This document shows positions 36,401 through 43,169 of a stretch of DNA of 64,000 nt, piece after piece. Source of the stretch: UBA7446 sp049596455. Its GTDB lineage: Bacteria > Bacteroidota > Bacteroidia > Flavobacteriales > Flavobacteriaceae. The stretch spans positions 157,243 through 221,242 of the forward strand of contig JBMYLP010000002.1 in the NCBI GenBank assembly GCA_049596455.1. The letters are read 5' to 3'. A program made the translations under genes and the position numbers. The notes under the pieces are model-generated. The model did no database searches and was not told where the DNA came from. It was given only the letters and a program-made list of their open reading frames with translations. The first letter of the stretch is position 1. The number at the start of each line of letters is the position of its first letter.

Positions 36401-37820
36401 GATTTTATCATTTTGCACTTTATTGCTGTTGGTTTTTGGCTACAGCCAAGAATCCAACACAGCTACGCCGTGGACATTGGAAGCTGCCGTGGAGCATGCC
36501 GTAAAAAACAATTTGCAAATTCGGCAAGCCTATTTGGATATCATCGAAGCGGAAACCTATAAAAGCCAAGCGGTGGGGAACTTTTTACCTACGCTAAATC
36601 TTTCCATGGCACATTCGTGGAATGTGGGGCTGAATCGAAACCTAACTACCAATGTTTTTGAAGACATGACCAATCAGTTTTCGAATGCTTCGGTAGATAT
36701 GGGAGTGAATATCTATAACGGCAAGCGTAACATTTACCAACTGCTAAGTGCTAACTTGAGCGTTTTGGCACGTCAATATCAGCTAGAAGACATGAAGGAA
36801 GACGTGATGCTTTTAGTGGTCAATGGATATTTACAAGTCTTGTTTAGCAAAGAAAATGTGGCGGTGCAAAACAACCAACTTTTGGTTGCCAAATCCGAAT
36901 TAGAGCAGACCCAAGCATTGGTAGATGCTGGCGCATTGCCCAGAGGCGAATTGTACGAATTGCAAGCCACATTGGCTACGCAAGAGCAGCAAGTGGTTTC
37001 GGCGAAAAATGAGTATGAAATGGCACGCATTTCATTGGCGCAATTGTTGCTTTTAGACGATTTTGAACAATTTTCCATTGCCGATTCGGACTACGATATG
37101 GTTGCCACGGTTATTTTGGATAAAACGCCACAAGAATTGTACGAAAAAGCGGAATCGTCTCGAAACGATATTATGTTTGCCAAAACCAATGTTGAAATCG
37201 CAGAGGCAAATCTAAAAATCGCCAAAGCGGCTTATCAGCCGAGCTTGACAGGGTTCTACAGTTACAGTTCACGGATTTCGTATGCAGATATTTTAGTGCC
37301 CACAGGCGCGGTAACGCAAGTGCCTATTGGCGCAGTACAAGAAACGGGACAAACTGTAGTAACCCCACAACCACAAACATCAATTGCCTCGCATTTGCCT
37401 ATTGGCGAACAGCTAAAACAAAACGATGGGCATAATTTTGGCGTAAGCCTGCGTATTCCCGTGCTAAACGGTCTTTCGGCAAAAAACAATGTGCGCCGTA
37501 ACAAGGTTAGTGTGGAGCGTTCGACAACGGTATTGACGCAGCAAAAGCAAGATTTGGAGCGTACTATTTACCAATCGTACGCAGACGCCAAAGGTGGCAT
37601 AAAAGCCTATGAGGCTGCCCAAAAAACCACACAAGCCCGAAAGGAAGCCTATCAGTATGCATTAGACCGATTTAATGAAGGCGCGGCTACTTCCTTGCAA
37701 TTTTCGCAAGCCAAACAACGCTACGACGCTGCGGTTTCGGCGGAGCTACGCGCTAAGTTTGATGCTATTTTCCGCATTAAAATTTTGGAGTTCTATTTTG
37801 GCATTCCGCTAACGCTCTAA
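36384..37820 (+). CDS. TolC-family outer-membrane efflux protein
   Basis: A 478-residue TolC-like channel. The start at 36384 (MKTMRRILSF) overlaps the adaptor gene by 17 bp and gives a clean signal peptide, cut after LLVFGYSQ. The long helical repeats around EAAVEHAVKNNLQIRQAYLDI and the second half beginning NIEIAEANLKIAKAAYQPSL-like sequence (here VEIAEANLKIAKAAYQPSL) are typical of TolC. It closes the ATPase-permease-permease-adaptor-channel operon. The substrate cannot be inferred. Confidence 0.93.
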   Translation: MKTMRRILSFCTLLLLVFGYSQESNTATPWTLEAAVEHAVKNNLQIRQAYLDIIEAETYKSQAVGNFLPTLNLSMAHSWNVGLNRNLTTNVFEDMTNQFSNASVDMGVNIYNGKRNIYQLLSANLSVLARQYQLEDMKEDVMLLVVNGYLQVLFSKENVAVQNNQLLVAKSELEQTQALVDAGALPRGELYELQATLATQEQQVVSAKNEYEMARISLAQLLLLDDFEQFSIADSDYDMVATVILDKTPQELYEKAESSRNDIMFAKTNVEIAEANLKIAKAAYQPSLTGFYSYSSRISYADILVPTGAVTQVPIGAVQETGQTVVTPQPQTSIASHLPIGEQLKQNDGHNFGVSLRIPVLNGLSAKNNVRRNKVSVERSTTVLTQQKQDLERTIYQSYADAKGGIKAYEAAQKTTQARKEAYQYALDRFNEGAATSLQFSQAKQRYDAAVSAELRAKFDAIFRIKILEFYFGIPLTL

Positions 37821-37825
37821 AGTAG

Positions 37826-37833
37826 TATTTTTG
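37826..37833 (+). promoter_or_regulatory. -7 promoter box immediately before tsaB
   Basis: TATTTTTG matches TAnnTTTG and ends exactly 4 nt before the tsaB ATG (37838). A leaderless transcript is predicted. The nearest upstream TTTG (37797-37800) is 25 bp away, a little too far for a standard -33 element. Confidence 0.5.
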
Positions 37834-37837
37834 CCGC

Positions 37838-38524
37838 ATGGCAATGCTGCTGCACATAGAAACCTCCACGGAACAATGTTCTGTGGCACTAAGCGACAAC
37901 ACAAAACTATTGGCGCACAAATCCCTTTTGGAAGACGGATTTAAACACGCTGCCAAACTGCATGTGTTTGTTGATGAAGTCTTACAAGAAGCCAATATTT
38001 CCCCAACCGAATTAGATGCCGTTGCTGTGAGCGCAGGACCGGGCTCGTTTACGGGATTGCGTATTGGCAGCGTTGCTGCCAAAGGCTTGTGTTTTGCTCT
38101 CGATATTCCGCTGATTACAATTTCGACCTTACAGCTTTTAGCTGCGCCACATTGGGAAAATACTAAAGTGGTTGCGCTTTTGGATGCCCGCCGCGATGAG
38201 GTATATACCGCAACGTTTGACATAGGGGGTAACGAACTGACTAAAACGCAAGCCCATATTTTAACCGAAACTTCTTTTGCGGAACTTGCCCAGGAACGGG
38301 TTTGCTTTGTGGGCACGGGTGCCGAAAAAGCAAAAGCGATACTACCCAAAAACGCCAATTGGCACTTTTTGCCAACACACCCCATAGCAACCGCTATGCT
38401 GCCCTTAGCAACAGCAGCGTATAAGAAAAAAGAATTTACAAACAGCGCCAACTTTGCGCCTACCTATATTAAACCTGTACGGATTACGCCTTCTAAAAAA
38501 GATTCTTTAGGGAGGGTGGTGTAA
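37838..38524 (+). CDS. tsaB: TsaB, tRNA threonylcarbamoyladenosine biosynthesis protein
   Basis: Inactive Kae1-like partner that forms the TsaBDE complex for the t6A37 modification of ANN-decoding tRNAs. The 228-residue protein starts MAMLLHIETSTEQCSVALS and has AVSAGPGSFTGLRIGSVAAKGLCFALDIPL, the family signature. Length is normal. The N-terminal MAM(L/I)LHIET start agrees with ATG 37838, although 37844 is also in frame. Neighbouring genes are unrelated, and the accessory patch begins just downstream. Confidence 0.95.
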   Translation: MAMLLHIETSTEQCSVALSDNTKLLAHKSLLEDGFKHAAKLHVFVDEVLQEANISPTELDAVAVSAGPGSFTGLRIGSVAAKGLCFALDIPLITISTLQLLAAPHWENTKVVALLDARRDEVYTATFDIGGNELTKTQAHILTETSFAELAQERVCFVGTGAEKAKAILPKNANWHFLPTHPIATAMLPLATAAYKKKEFTNSANFAPTYIKPVRITPSKKDSLGRVV

Positions 38525-38547
38525 ATTTTCCGCCAGCTACTTTACTG

Positions 38548-39048
38548 TTACCTCGAATACTTTGGGTCTTTTAGGTTATACAGTATTCGATAGATTTTCC
38601 ATTTGCCCTCTTCGTTTCGCAGGATATTGCTAAACTCCGAAACCGAAAGGGTAGTGTCTCTGGCAATTCCGTTTTCTAATGTGCACCATGTTAGCTTTGA
38701 AAGCCCCTGATAGTACGCGATTTTCTTACCACCACCAATTTCTTCATGTTCAATTTTATAGCTTATGATAGGGTATGTAATATCAGATTTAGGAAACCAA
38801 AATTTGCTTACTGCTTTCTTTCCTACTATTGGCGCACGCTGCTTTCCGGGTTGAAACAATATAATATCCGGGCTAAGGTGTTGTAGAATTTGCGAGGAAT
38901 CTCCTGCTTTCCAAGCAGCTCTATAGTCTTGCATTATCTGCTCTATTTCATCTGTTGAACGAAACACTTTTTGCTTAGGTTCACATGAAGCAAGACTACA
39001 CACAAGCAGTACCAAAAATACTTGAATATATATATTGTATTTTTTCAT
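38548..39048 (-). CDS. NTF2/SnoaL-like (DUF4440-type) lipoprotein
   Basis: A 166-residue protein with a lipoprotein signal peptide: KYNIYIQVFLVLLVCSLASC, where LASC is the lipobox and cysteine 22-23 the lipidation site. The mature part has EIEQIMQDYRAAWKAGDSSQILQHLSPDIILF, the helix-and-cone start of NTF2-like folds, followed by beta strands ending WKIYRILYN. DUF4440/SnoaL-like proteins of this kind have no common activity, and no catalytic set can be assigned. It faces tsaB tail-to-tail. Confidence 0.75.
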   Translation of the reverse strand: MKKYNIYIQVFLVLLVCSLASCEPKQKVFRSTDEIEQIMQDYRAAWKAGDSSQILQHLSPDIILFQPGKQRAPIVGKKAVSKFWFPKSDITYPIISYKIEHEEIGGGKKIAYYQGLSKLTWCTLENGIARDTTLSVSEFSNILRNEEGKWKIYRILYNLKDPKYSR

Positions 39049-39105
39049 AGGATTAGTTTTTTAAGTTTTAGAAACTGTGTTACTTGGCACGAGGTAGGCC
39101 TTATA

Positions 39106-39142
39106 CTGGCACGCATTGTAAACGTGCGCCAGCGGTTTTTTT
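39106..39142. repeat. Bulged GC-rich hairpin followed by a T-run
   Basis: CTGGCACG pairs with CGTGCGCCAG around the loop CATTGTAAA, leaving a two-base bulge (GC), and is followed by a run of seven Ts on the + strand. It is much more GC-rich than the surrounding accessory DNA. It resembles REP-like palindromes left by IS200/IS605-family or RAYT elements, or a rightward terminator. No transposase is present. Which of these applies is uncertain. Confidence 0.5.
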
Positions 39143-40037
39143 ATTTTTCTATTCTATCGTAATTTTTCAATGTTTTTAAAACTGATAAAGTTTGTATTCC
39201 TGCCCACTCTAATTTTGTTCCTTCACTGATGCCATACCAAGTATCCCATCGTCCATCTTCTTTTTGTTTACTAATCAAAGTCTCCATGTCCGATTTAAGA
39301 GTTTCTTTAGTAAATATTGAATATAGAATGCTATCAAGTGAAGTGGCATAATTTAAACTATGTGGTTTTCCGTAAAGTCCCCAACCTTCATCAGCTTTTT
39401 CTTCGCAAATTATTCCGTTATTCGATATCCAATTTTTAAGGTCATTTATTGTTTTTTCAGCCTTACTACGACTTTTTGTATGTTCTAAAAATGTCAGCCA
39501 CCTTGGTACACATAAATAACAAAAAACGTGTTTGTCTTGAATTCGCTCAAATTCGCCCCAAACAAACTCTTCTGCTTTTTTCATCCACGGTATATTAATC
39601 TCGTACTTTTCCAAAATTCCAAGTAATGGTGCAGTAGTGCTTAGAGCTGCCCATTCTTTAACTGTTTTAAAATGTCCTTCACACGGATATTCACTCTTAG
39701 GTTTAAACATCCAAGGAATTCCACCTTTCTCTGTTGTTATACTTTCAAAATAGGGCATAAAGTCATTTAGAATGATTTCTTTGGTCAGACAACCAACTTC
39801 ATCGAGAATTTCAAGTGCCATAATGCTAAATAGAGGTTGACTTTCTGGTGATGCTGTATCTGGCTCCATCCCATGTCCAAAGCCACCGTCTGAGTTTCGA
39901 TATGCATAGACTGCATGAAAAACTCCTTCAGGATTATCATTTTCAAAATGAAATTGAAACAAACGCCTTTCAATCATTCTTGCATTTGTTAATATAAAGT
40001 CTCTTGCTTTCAAATAGTTATCTTTTGATAGCTTCAT
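39141..40037 (-). CDS. Alpha/alpha-toroid-like protein (prenyltransferase/squalene-oxidase repeat type), unknown function
   Basis: A 298-residue soluble protein with no signal peptide. It contains repeats typical of alpha/alpha-toroid folds: HAVYAYRNSDGGFGHGMEPD, then GGIPWMFKP, WGLYGKPHSLNYA and KQEDGRWDTWYG. The DGGFGHG and DGRWDTW segments are like the QW/prenyltransferase repeats. No DDTA or DCTAE-type cyclase motif is visible, so catalysis cannot be claimed. The gene is AT-rich relative to its neighbours and lies between a hairpin and a toxin-antitoxin pair, which suggests acquisition by transfer. Its -7-like box TATATTTA ends 4 nt before the ATG. Confidence 0.65.
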   Translation of the reverse strand: MKLSKDNYLKARDFILTNARMIERRLFQFHFENDNPEGVFHAVYAYRNSDGGFGHGMEPDTASPESQPLFSIMALEILDEVGCLTKEIILNDFMPYFESITTEKGGIPWMFKPKSEYPCEGHFKTVKEWAALSTTAPLLGILEKYEINIPWMKKAEEFVWGEFERIQDKHVFCYLCVPRWLTFLEHTKSRSKAEKTINDLKNWISNNGIICEEKADEGWGLYGKPHSLNYATSLDSILYSIFTKETLKSDMETLISKQKEDGRWDTWYGISEGTKLEWAGIQTLSVLKTLKNYDRIEK

Positions 40038-40041
40038 TCTT

Positions 40042-40049
40042 TAAATATA
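40042..40049 (-). promoter_or_regulatory. Possible -7 box of the toroid-like gene
   Basis: On the minus strand TATATTTA (seven of eight to TAnnTTTG) ends 4 nt before the ATG at 40037, the same spacing as in tsaB, the toxin, nadK and trmH. Confidence 0.35.
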
Positions 40050-40198
40050 TTGGATTTATAATTACACATAACTATATAAATACACGTCCTTTCGATACCT
40101 AAGGCAATCACATATATCAAAAACCCCCAAACTGTAAAATGGGAAAAAAGCGAAATAGGCTATACGTCCAGTTTAAACAATTTGAGGTTTGTTAGGGG

Positions 40199-40208
40199 CT
40201 AATATAAC
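40199..40208 (+). repeat. CTAATATAAC direct repeat, left copy
   Basis: The 10-mer CTAATATAAC occurs here, upstream of the toxin gene, and again at 40859-40868, upstream of the antitoxin gene, in the same orientation. The two copies bracket the toxin-antitoxin pair. In AT-rich DNA this could be chance, a target-site duplication or a regulatory site. Confidence 0.3.
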
Positions 40209-40245
40209 AAAAAACTAACGGACAATTTAATATACCAAAAAATCT

Positions 40246-40253
40246 TATTTTTG
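40246..40253 (+). promoter_or_regulatory. -7 promoter box immediately before the ParE-like toxin
   Basis: TATTTTTG, an exact TAnnTTTG match, ends 4 nt before the toxin ATG (40258), so the toxin mRNA is predicted to be leaderless. No proper -33 element is visible. Confidence 0.5.
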
Positions 40254-40257
40254 AGAT

Positions 40258-40563
40258 ATGCCTCGCTCAAAACCCCTAACGATATTACTGTCTAACACGG
40301 CAGATGTTGGCATTCAAAACATTGCCAATTATTTGGCAAGTCGTTTTTCTGCAACACTAGCGCTAAACTATATAGATGCTCTTGGGGCGGCGTTTGAGAT
40401 GTTAGCCCGTATACCCGATGTAGGAGTAGTATATAAAGGTGCTATTAGAAAACTTATTTGGAAAAAATACACGCTTATATTTTACAAACATGATGGCCAA
40501 TTTATCTATATCACCAACGTTGAAGATTCGAGGTCTAATTACTCACTTAAGTTTCTCTCGTAA
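40258..40563 (+). CDS. RelE/ParE-family toxin
   Basis: A 101-residue protein with the ParE/RelE arrangement: two N-terminal helices (NTADVGIQNIANYLASRFSATLALNYIDAL) and a C-terminal beta-sheet with RKLIWKKYTLIFYKHDGQFIYITNVEDSR, the core strand pattern of the family. ParE toxins poison gyrase and RelE toxins cut mRNA at the ribosome; the sequence does not settle which applies. The antitoxin candidate is on the opposite strand, and the last 21 bp of the two genes overlap, both in the same codon register. Confidence 0.8.
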   Translation: MPRSKPLTILLSNTADVGIQNIANYLASRFSATLALNYIDALGAAFEMLARIPDVGVVYKGAIRKLIWKKYTLIFYKHDGQFIYITNVEDSRSNYSLKFLS

Positions 40564-40842
40564 ACGATCTAATGCTTCTTTTGCATCTACAATTCTTCCC
40601 GCTTTGATATCTGCCTTTCCTTGTGCAATTTGCGCATCGATATAGTCTTCAATTGCCAATATCTGACTGATTTGCTCAACCTCATCAATGCTAAAGGAAT
40701 TGCCTTTTAGTTTGTTATAAAACGTAGCCCTAGGAATCCCTGTTTTTTCAATAATGGCATTTGTTTTAATGCTACTATTTTTAATGCGTTTTGGAAGATT
40801 ACTAATATACGCTCTATATTCTTGCACTATTTTATCCGTCAT
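40543..40842 (-). CDS. Putative helix-turn-helix antitoxin with ParD-like tail
   Basis: A 99-residue protein. The N-terminal part has a helix-turn-helix-like segment (AIIEKTGIPRATFYNKLKGN followed by SIDEVEQISQIL), as in Xre/Cro-type repressors. The C-terminal part, IDAQIAQGKADIKAGRIVDAKEALDRLREK, resembles the toxin-wrapping tail of ParD-type antitoxins. The start is taken as ATG 40842, because the in-frame ATG at 40881 would run into nfu. It is convergent with the toxin gene rather than in an operon with it. Toxin neutralisation is inferred from adjacency and the tail. Confidence 0.6.
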   Translation of the reverse strand: MTDKIVQEYRAYISNLPKRIKNSSIKTNAIIEKTGIPRATFYNKLKGNSFSIDEVEQISQILAIEDYIDAQIAQGKADIKAGRIVDAKEALDRLREKLK

Positions 40843-40858
40843 TATAGATAAATTTGTA

Positions 40859-40868
40859 CTAATATAAC
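40859..40868 (+). repeat. CTAATATAAC direct repeat, right copy
   Basis: Second copy of the 10-mer at 40199-40208. It lies upstream of the antitoxin start and just before the end of nfu. Confidence 0.3.
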
Positions 40869-40873
40869 ACTTT

Positions 40874-41746
40874 CTATCCATTTATAGCCACGACTTGCTC
40901 TACTTTTCCGGGCAGCATTTCGCGCATCATGGTTTCAATACCGTTTTTTAGCGTAAACGTAGAAGAAGGACAGCCGCTACACGCGCCTTGCAGCACTACA
41001 TGCACCGCTTTTGCGGGTTCATCAAAAGATTGAAATACAATATTTCCCCCGTCTGAGGCTACGGCAGGTTTGATGTACTCGTCCAAAATGCGAACAATTT
41101 CCTGTTCGGTGGGAGTATAGTCGGTTTGGGTGTGTTCGGGAGTTTCATTTGCAGGAACAAATGTAGGGGTAAGTATGGGTTTCCCCTCAGCAATATACTC
41201 CCGAATAAAGGTGCGCACTTCTTGCACTACTTCGTCCCAAGGGGTAATTTCGTATTTGGTAACCGACACAAAGTTTTCGTCCATATACACCTCTTTTACA
41301 AACGGAAAATGAAACAAGGCTTGCGCCAAGGGTGCTTCTTTGGTGGCATCAATAGAGGTGAATTCAACACTAGCCGGCACCAATTTTTTATTTGCCACAA
41401 ACTTCATCACGGCAGGGTTTGGCGTACTTTCGGCATATACACTTGCAGGTGCCGCTTTTTTTTCCTTAAGCACTGCTCCGCCATCGGCGAGGTATTTTTC
41501 AAGTTGTTCGTGTACTTCGTCTTGCACTTCGTCCCACTCCACAATAGGGAAACGCTCTAACGTAAGCTGGGTGCTGCTAAGCGTAACCGCCTTGACAAAC
41601 GGCAAATAAAAGAGCTGCTGTGCCAACGGCACTTCGGCAGCTTCTGCCACATTGTTAAAGGCATAGGCGCGATCTACTAGTGGAGTGTTGGTTCCAAAAA
41701 CCAACACATCAGGATTATCAGACGGAAGAATACGAAAACGACTCAT
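40874..41746 (-). CDS. Nfu/NifU-family iron-sulfur scaffold with duplicated N-terminal domain
   Basis: Carries and delivers iron-sulfur clusters to target proteins. The 290-residue protein has two tandem Nfu_N-type domains (about 1-95 and 103-195; the second begins with ESTPNPAVMKFV, the family signature) and a C-terminal NifU domain with GACSGCPSSTFTLKNGIE, where the CxxC holds the cluster. The first Nfu_N copy is more diverged. Most Nfu proteins have one N-terminal domain. The start ATG 41746 (MSRFRILPSD) is preferred to ATG 41761. Confidence 0.93.
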   Translation of the reverse strand: MSRFRILPSDNPDVLVFGTNTPLVDRAYAFNNVAEAAEVPLAQQLFYLPFVKAVTLSSTQLTLERFPIVEWDEVQDEVHEQLEKYLADGGAVLKEKKAAPASVYAESTPNPAVMKFVANKKLVPASVEFTSIDATKEAPLAQALFHFPFVKEVYMDENFVSVTKYEITPWDEVVQEVRTFIREYIAEGKPILTPTFVPANETPEHTQTDYTPTEQEIVRILDEYIKPAVASDGGNIVFQSFDEPAKAVHVVLQGACSGCPSSTFTLKNGIETMMREMLPGKVEQVVAING

Positions 41747-41810
41747 AGGCTTTTCGTGCAAAAGTACACATTCCTGCGTTCTGCCCTGTAGCGTTACCCA
41801 CAGATTTTTG

Positions 41811-41817
41811 TACTTTG
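41811..41817 (+). promoter_or_regulatory. -7 promoter box before the gamma-carbonic anhydrase gene
   Basis: TACTTTG, the same seven-base variant as at ccoS, ends 4 nt before the ATG at 41822, predicting a leaderless transcript. Confidence 0.45.
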
Positions 41818-41821
41818 CAGT

Positions 41822-42334
41822 ATGCTAATCAAAACAGTTTTAGGACACACACCACAATACGGCAAAGATTGTTTTTTTGCCGACAATGCAACGCTTATTG
41901 GCGATGTTATAATGGGCGATTATTGCTCGGTTTGGTTTCAGGCAGTAGTACGCGGCGATGTACATAGCATTCGTATGGGAAATCGGGTAAATATTCAAGA
42001 CGGAGCGGTCATTCATGCTACCTACAAAACTTCGCCTACTACCATTGGGAATAATGTCTCGGTAGGACACAATGCCATAGTGCATGGCTGCACCATTCAC
42101 GATAATGTGTTGGTGGGTATGGGTGCTATTATCATGGACAATGCCGTAGTGGAATCGAATAGTATTATTGCTGCTGGCGCGGTGGTTTCAAAAAACACGC
42201 TAGTGCCAGCAGGGTCGGTATTTGCAGGAGTGCCAGCTAAAAAAATTAAAGACACTTCCCCTGAATTGGTTTCAGGCGAAATTGAGCGTATTGCCAAAAA
42301 CTACAGCCTTTACGCTAGTTGGTTTCAGGATTAA
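41822..42334 (+). CDS. Gamma-carbonic anhydrase-family protein (YrdA/PaaY type)
   Basis: A 170-residue left-handed beta-helix protein built of hexapeptide repeats (for example IGDVIMGDYCSVW, IGNNVSVGHNAIVHGC). The three metal-ligand histidines are in VIHA, VGHN and IVHG, the arrangement of gamma-class carbonic anhydrases. YrdA-like members often have little or no carbonic anhydrase activity, so the reaction is uncertain. The last 4 bp overlap the end of the convergent murI gene. Confidence 0.93.
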   Translation: MLIKTVLGHTPQYGKDCFFADNATLIGDVIMGDYCSVWFQAVVRGDVHSIRMGNRVNIQDGAVIHATYKTSPTTIGNNVSVGHNAIVHGCTIHDNVLVGMGAIIMDNAVVESNSIIAAGAVVSKNTLVPAGSVFAGVPAKKIKDTSPELVSGEIERIAKNYSLYASWFQD

Positions 42335-43104
42335 ATATTGATGTTTGTTACCGTATCTATACCAAATAACTCCCACAATTTTTTATTGGGCAAAGCGGTG
42401 CTGAAATAGGTTGTGCCACCGCCCACAGTACTTGTGATTTCATGTTTTTCCAAAAGGCGTTCGGTTTGCTTGGCAACGGCATTTCCACAATCAACAATCG
42501 TAACCTCTTTGGGCAATATGCGCTGAAGTGTTTCACGCAAAAATGGATAGTGCGTACAGCCCAAAACCAAATGATCTATGGGTTTTTGTAACATGGGGGC
42601 AAGGTCGTGGCGGAGTTGGTTTTCGGCTTCCAAGCTCGATGCCTTTCCATTTTCTACTAATTCTACCAATCCATGTCCCACTTGCGAGATTACTTCAATG
42701 TCTTTGGCATGGTCTTGCGCAGTTGTTTGGAACAATTCGCTTGATAGAGTGCCTTCGGTGGCCAAAACGCCAACCACACCTGTTTTACTTCCTAAGGCGG
42801 CGGGTTTTATGGCGGGCTCTATACCCACAAAAGGGACTGAAAAAGTGCTGCGCAAATGCGAAATGGCGTTGGTAGTTGCGGTATTGCATGCCACTATGAT
42901 GAGCTTACATCCTTGTGCTATAAGCCACTCGCTTATGGCAACTGAACGCGTTTGAATCTCGGATTTTGTGCGTTTGCCGTATGGGGCAAATGCCTGATCG
43001 GCAACATATATAACGTCCTCGTTTGGGAGGCGTGCTCGTAGTGCGTGCAGTACAGAAAGTCCGCCTACACCTGAATCAAAAATGCCAATAGGAGAATTGC
43101 GCAT
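42331..43104 (-). CDS. murI: Glutamate racemase
   Basis: Makes D-glutamate for peptidoglycan. The 257-residue protein starts MRNSPIGIFDSGVGGLSVLHAL and has the two catalytic cysteines in VACNTATTNAI and LVLGCTHYPFL. Length is normal. It is downstream of the ompH operon but separated from it by a strong hairpin (43116-43146), and its ATG is only 11 bp from that hairpin's T-run. A TATTTTTA box inside this stretch (43108-43115) ends 3 nt before the ATG. Confidence 0.97.
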   Translation of the reverse strand: MRNSPIGIFDSGVGGLSVLHALRARLPNEDVIYVADQAFAPYGKRTKSEIQTRSVAISEWLIAQGCKLIIVACNTATTNAISHLRSTFSVPFVGIEPAIKPAALGSKTGVVGVLATEGTLSSELFQTTAQDHAKDIEVISQVGHGLVELVENGKASSLEAENQLRHDLAPMLQKPIDHLVLGCTHYPFLRETLQRILPKEVTIVDCGNAVAKQTERLLEKHEITSTVGGGTTYFSTALPNKKLWELFGIDTVTNINI

Positions 43105-43107
43105 GCC

Positions 43108-43115
43108 TAAAAATA
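43108..43115 (-). promoter_or_regulatory. Possible -7 box of murI embedded next to the terminator
   Basis: On the minus strand TATTTTTA (seven of eight to TAnnTTTG), directly after the terminator T-run and 3 nt before the murI ATG. Confidence 0.35.
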
Positions 43116-43146
43116 AAAAAACTGCTCCGATTAAGAGCAGTTTTTT
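43116..43146. terminator. Strong bidirectional terminator between ompH and murI
   Basis: AAAAAACTGCTC and GAGCAGTTTTTT form a perfect 12-base inverted repeat with a seven-base loop. T-runs exist in both directions. It ends the uppS-bamA-ompH-ompH transcripts on the minus strand. Confidence 0.9.
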
Positions 43147-43169
43147 GATATTGTCTGAAAAAATTTGGA

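Noticed and set aside
37777..38451. A 224-codon open frame on the minus strand opposite tsaB
   Set aside because: It lies completely antisense to tsaB, which has full family motifs; the composition (many S, A, C) is that of a shadow frame, and no start or promoter context supports it.
39106..39132. Integron attC site
   Set aside because: The hairpin has a bulge like folded attC sites, but no R'/R'' core sites (GTTRRRY) in the right position, no integrase and no cassette array are seen.
40118..40200. Mobile-element terminal inverted repeat near AAACTG (40129) and CAGTTT (40169), with the palindrome GTTTAAAC at 40171
   Set aside because: Only six bases pair, the distance is short, and there is no transposase; chance similarity in AT-rich DNA is likely.
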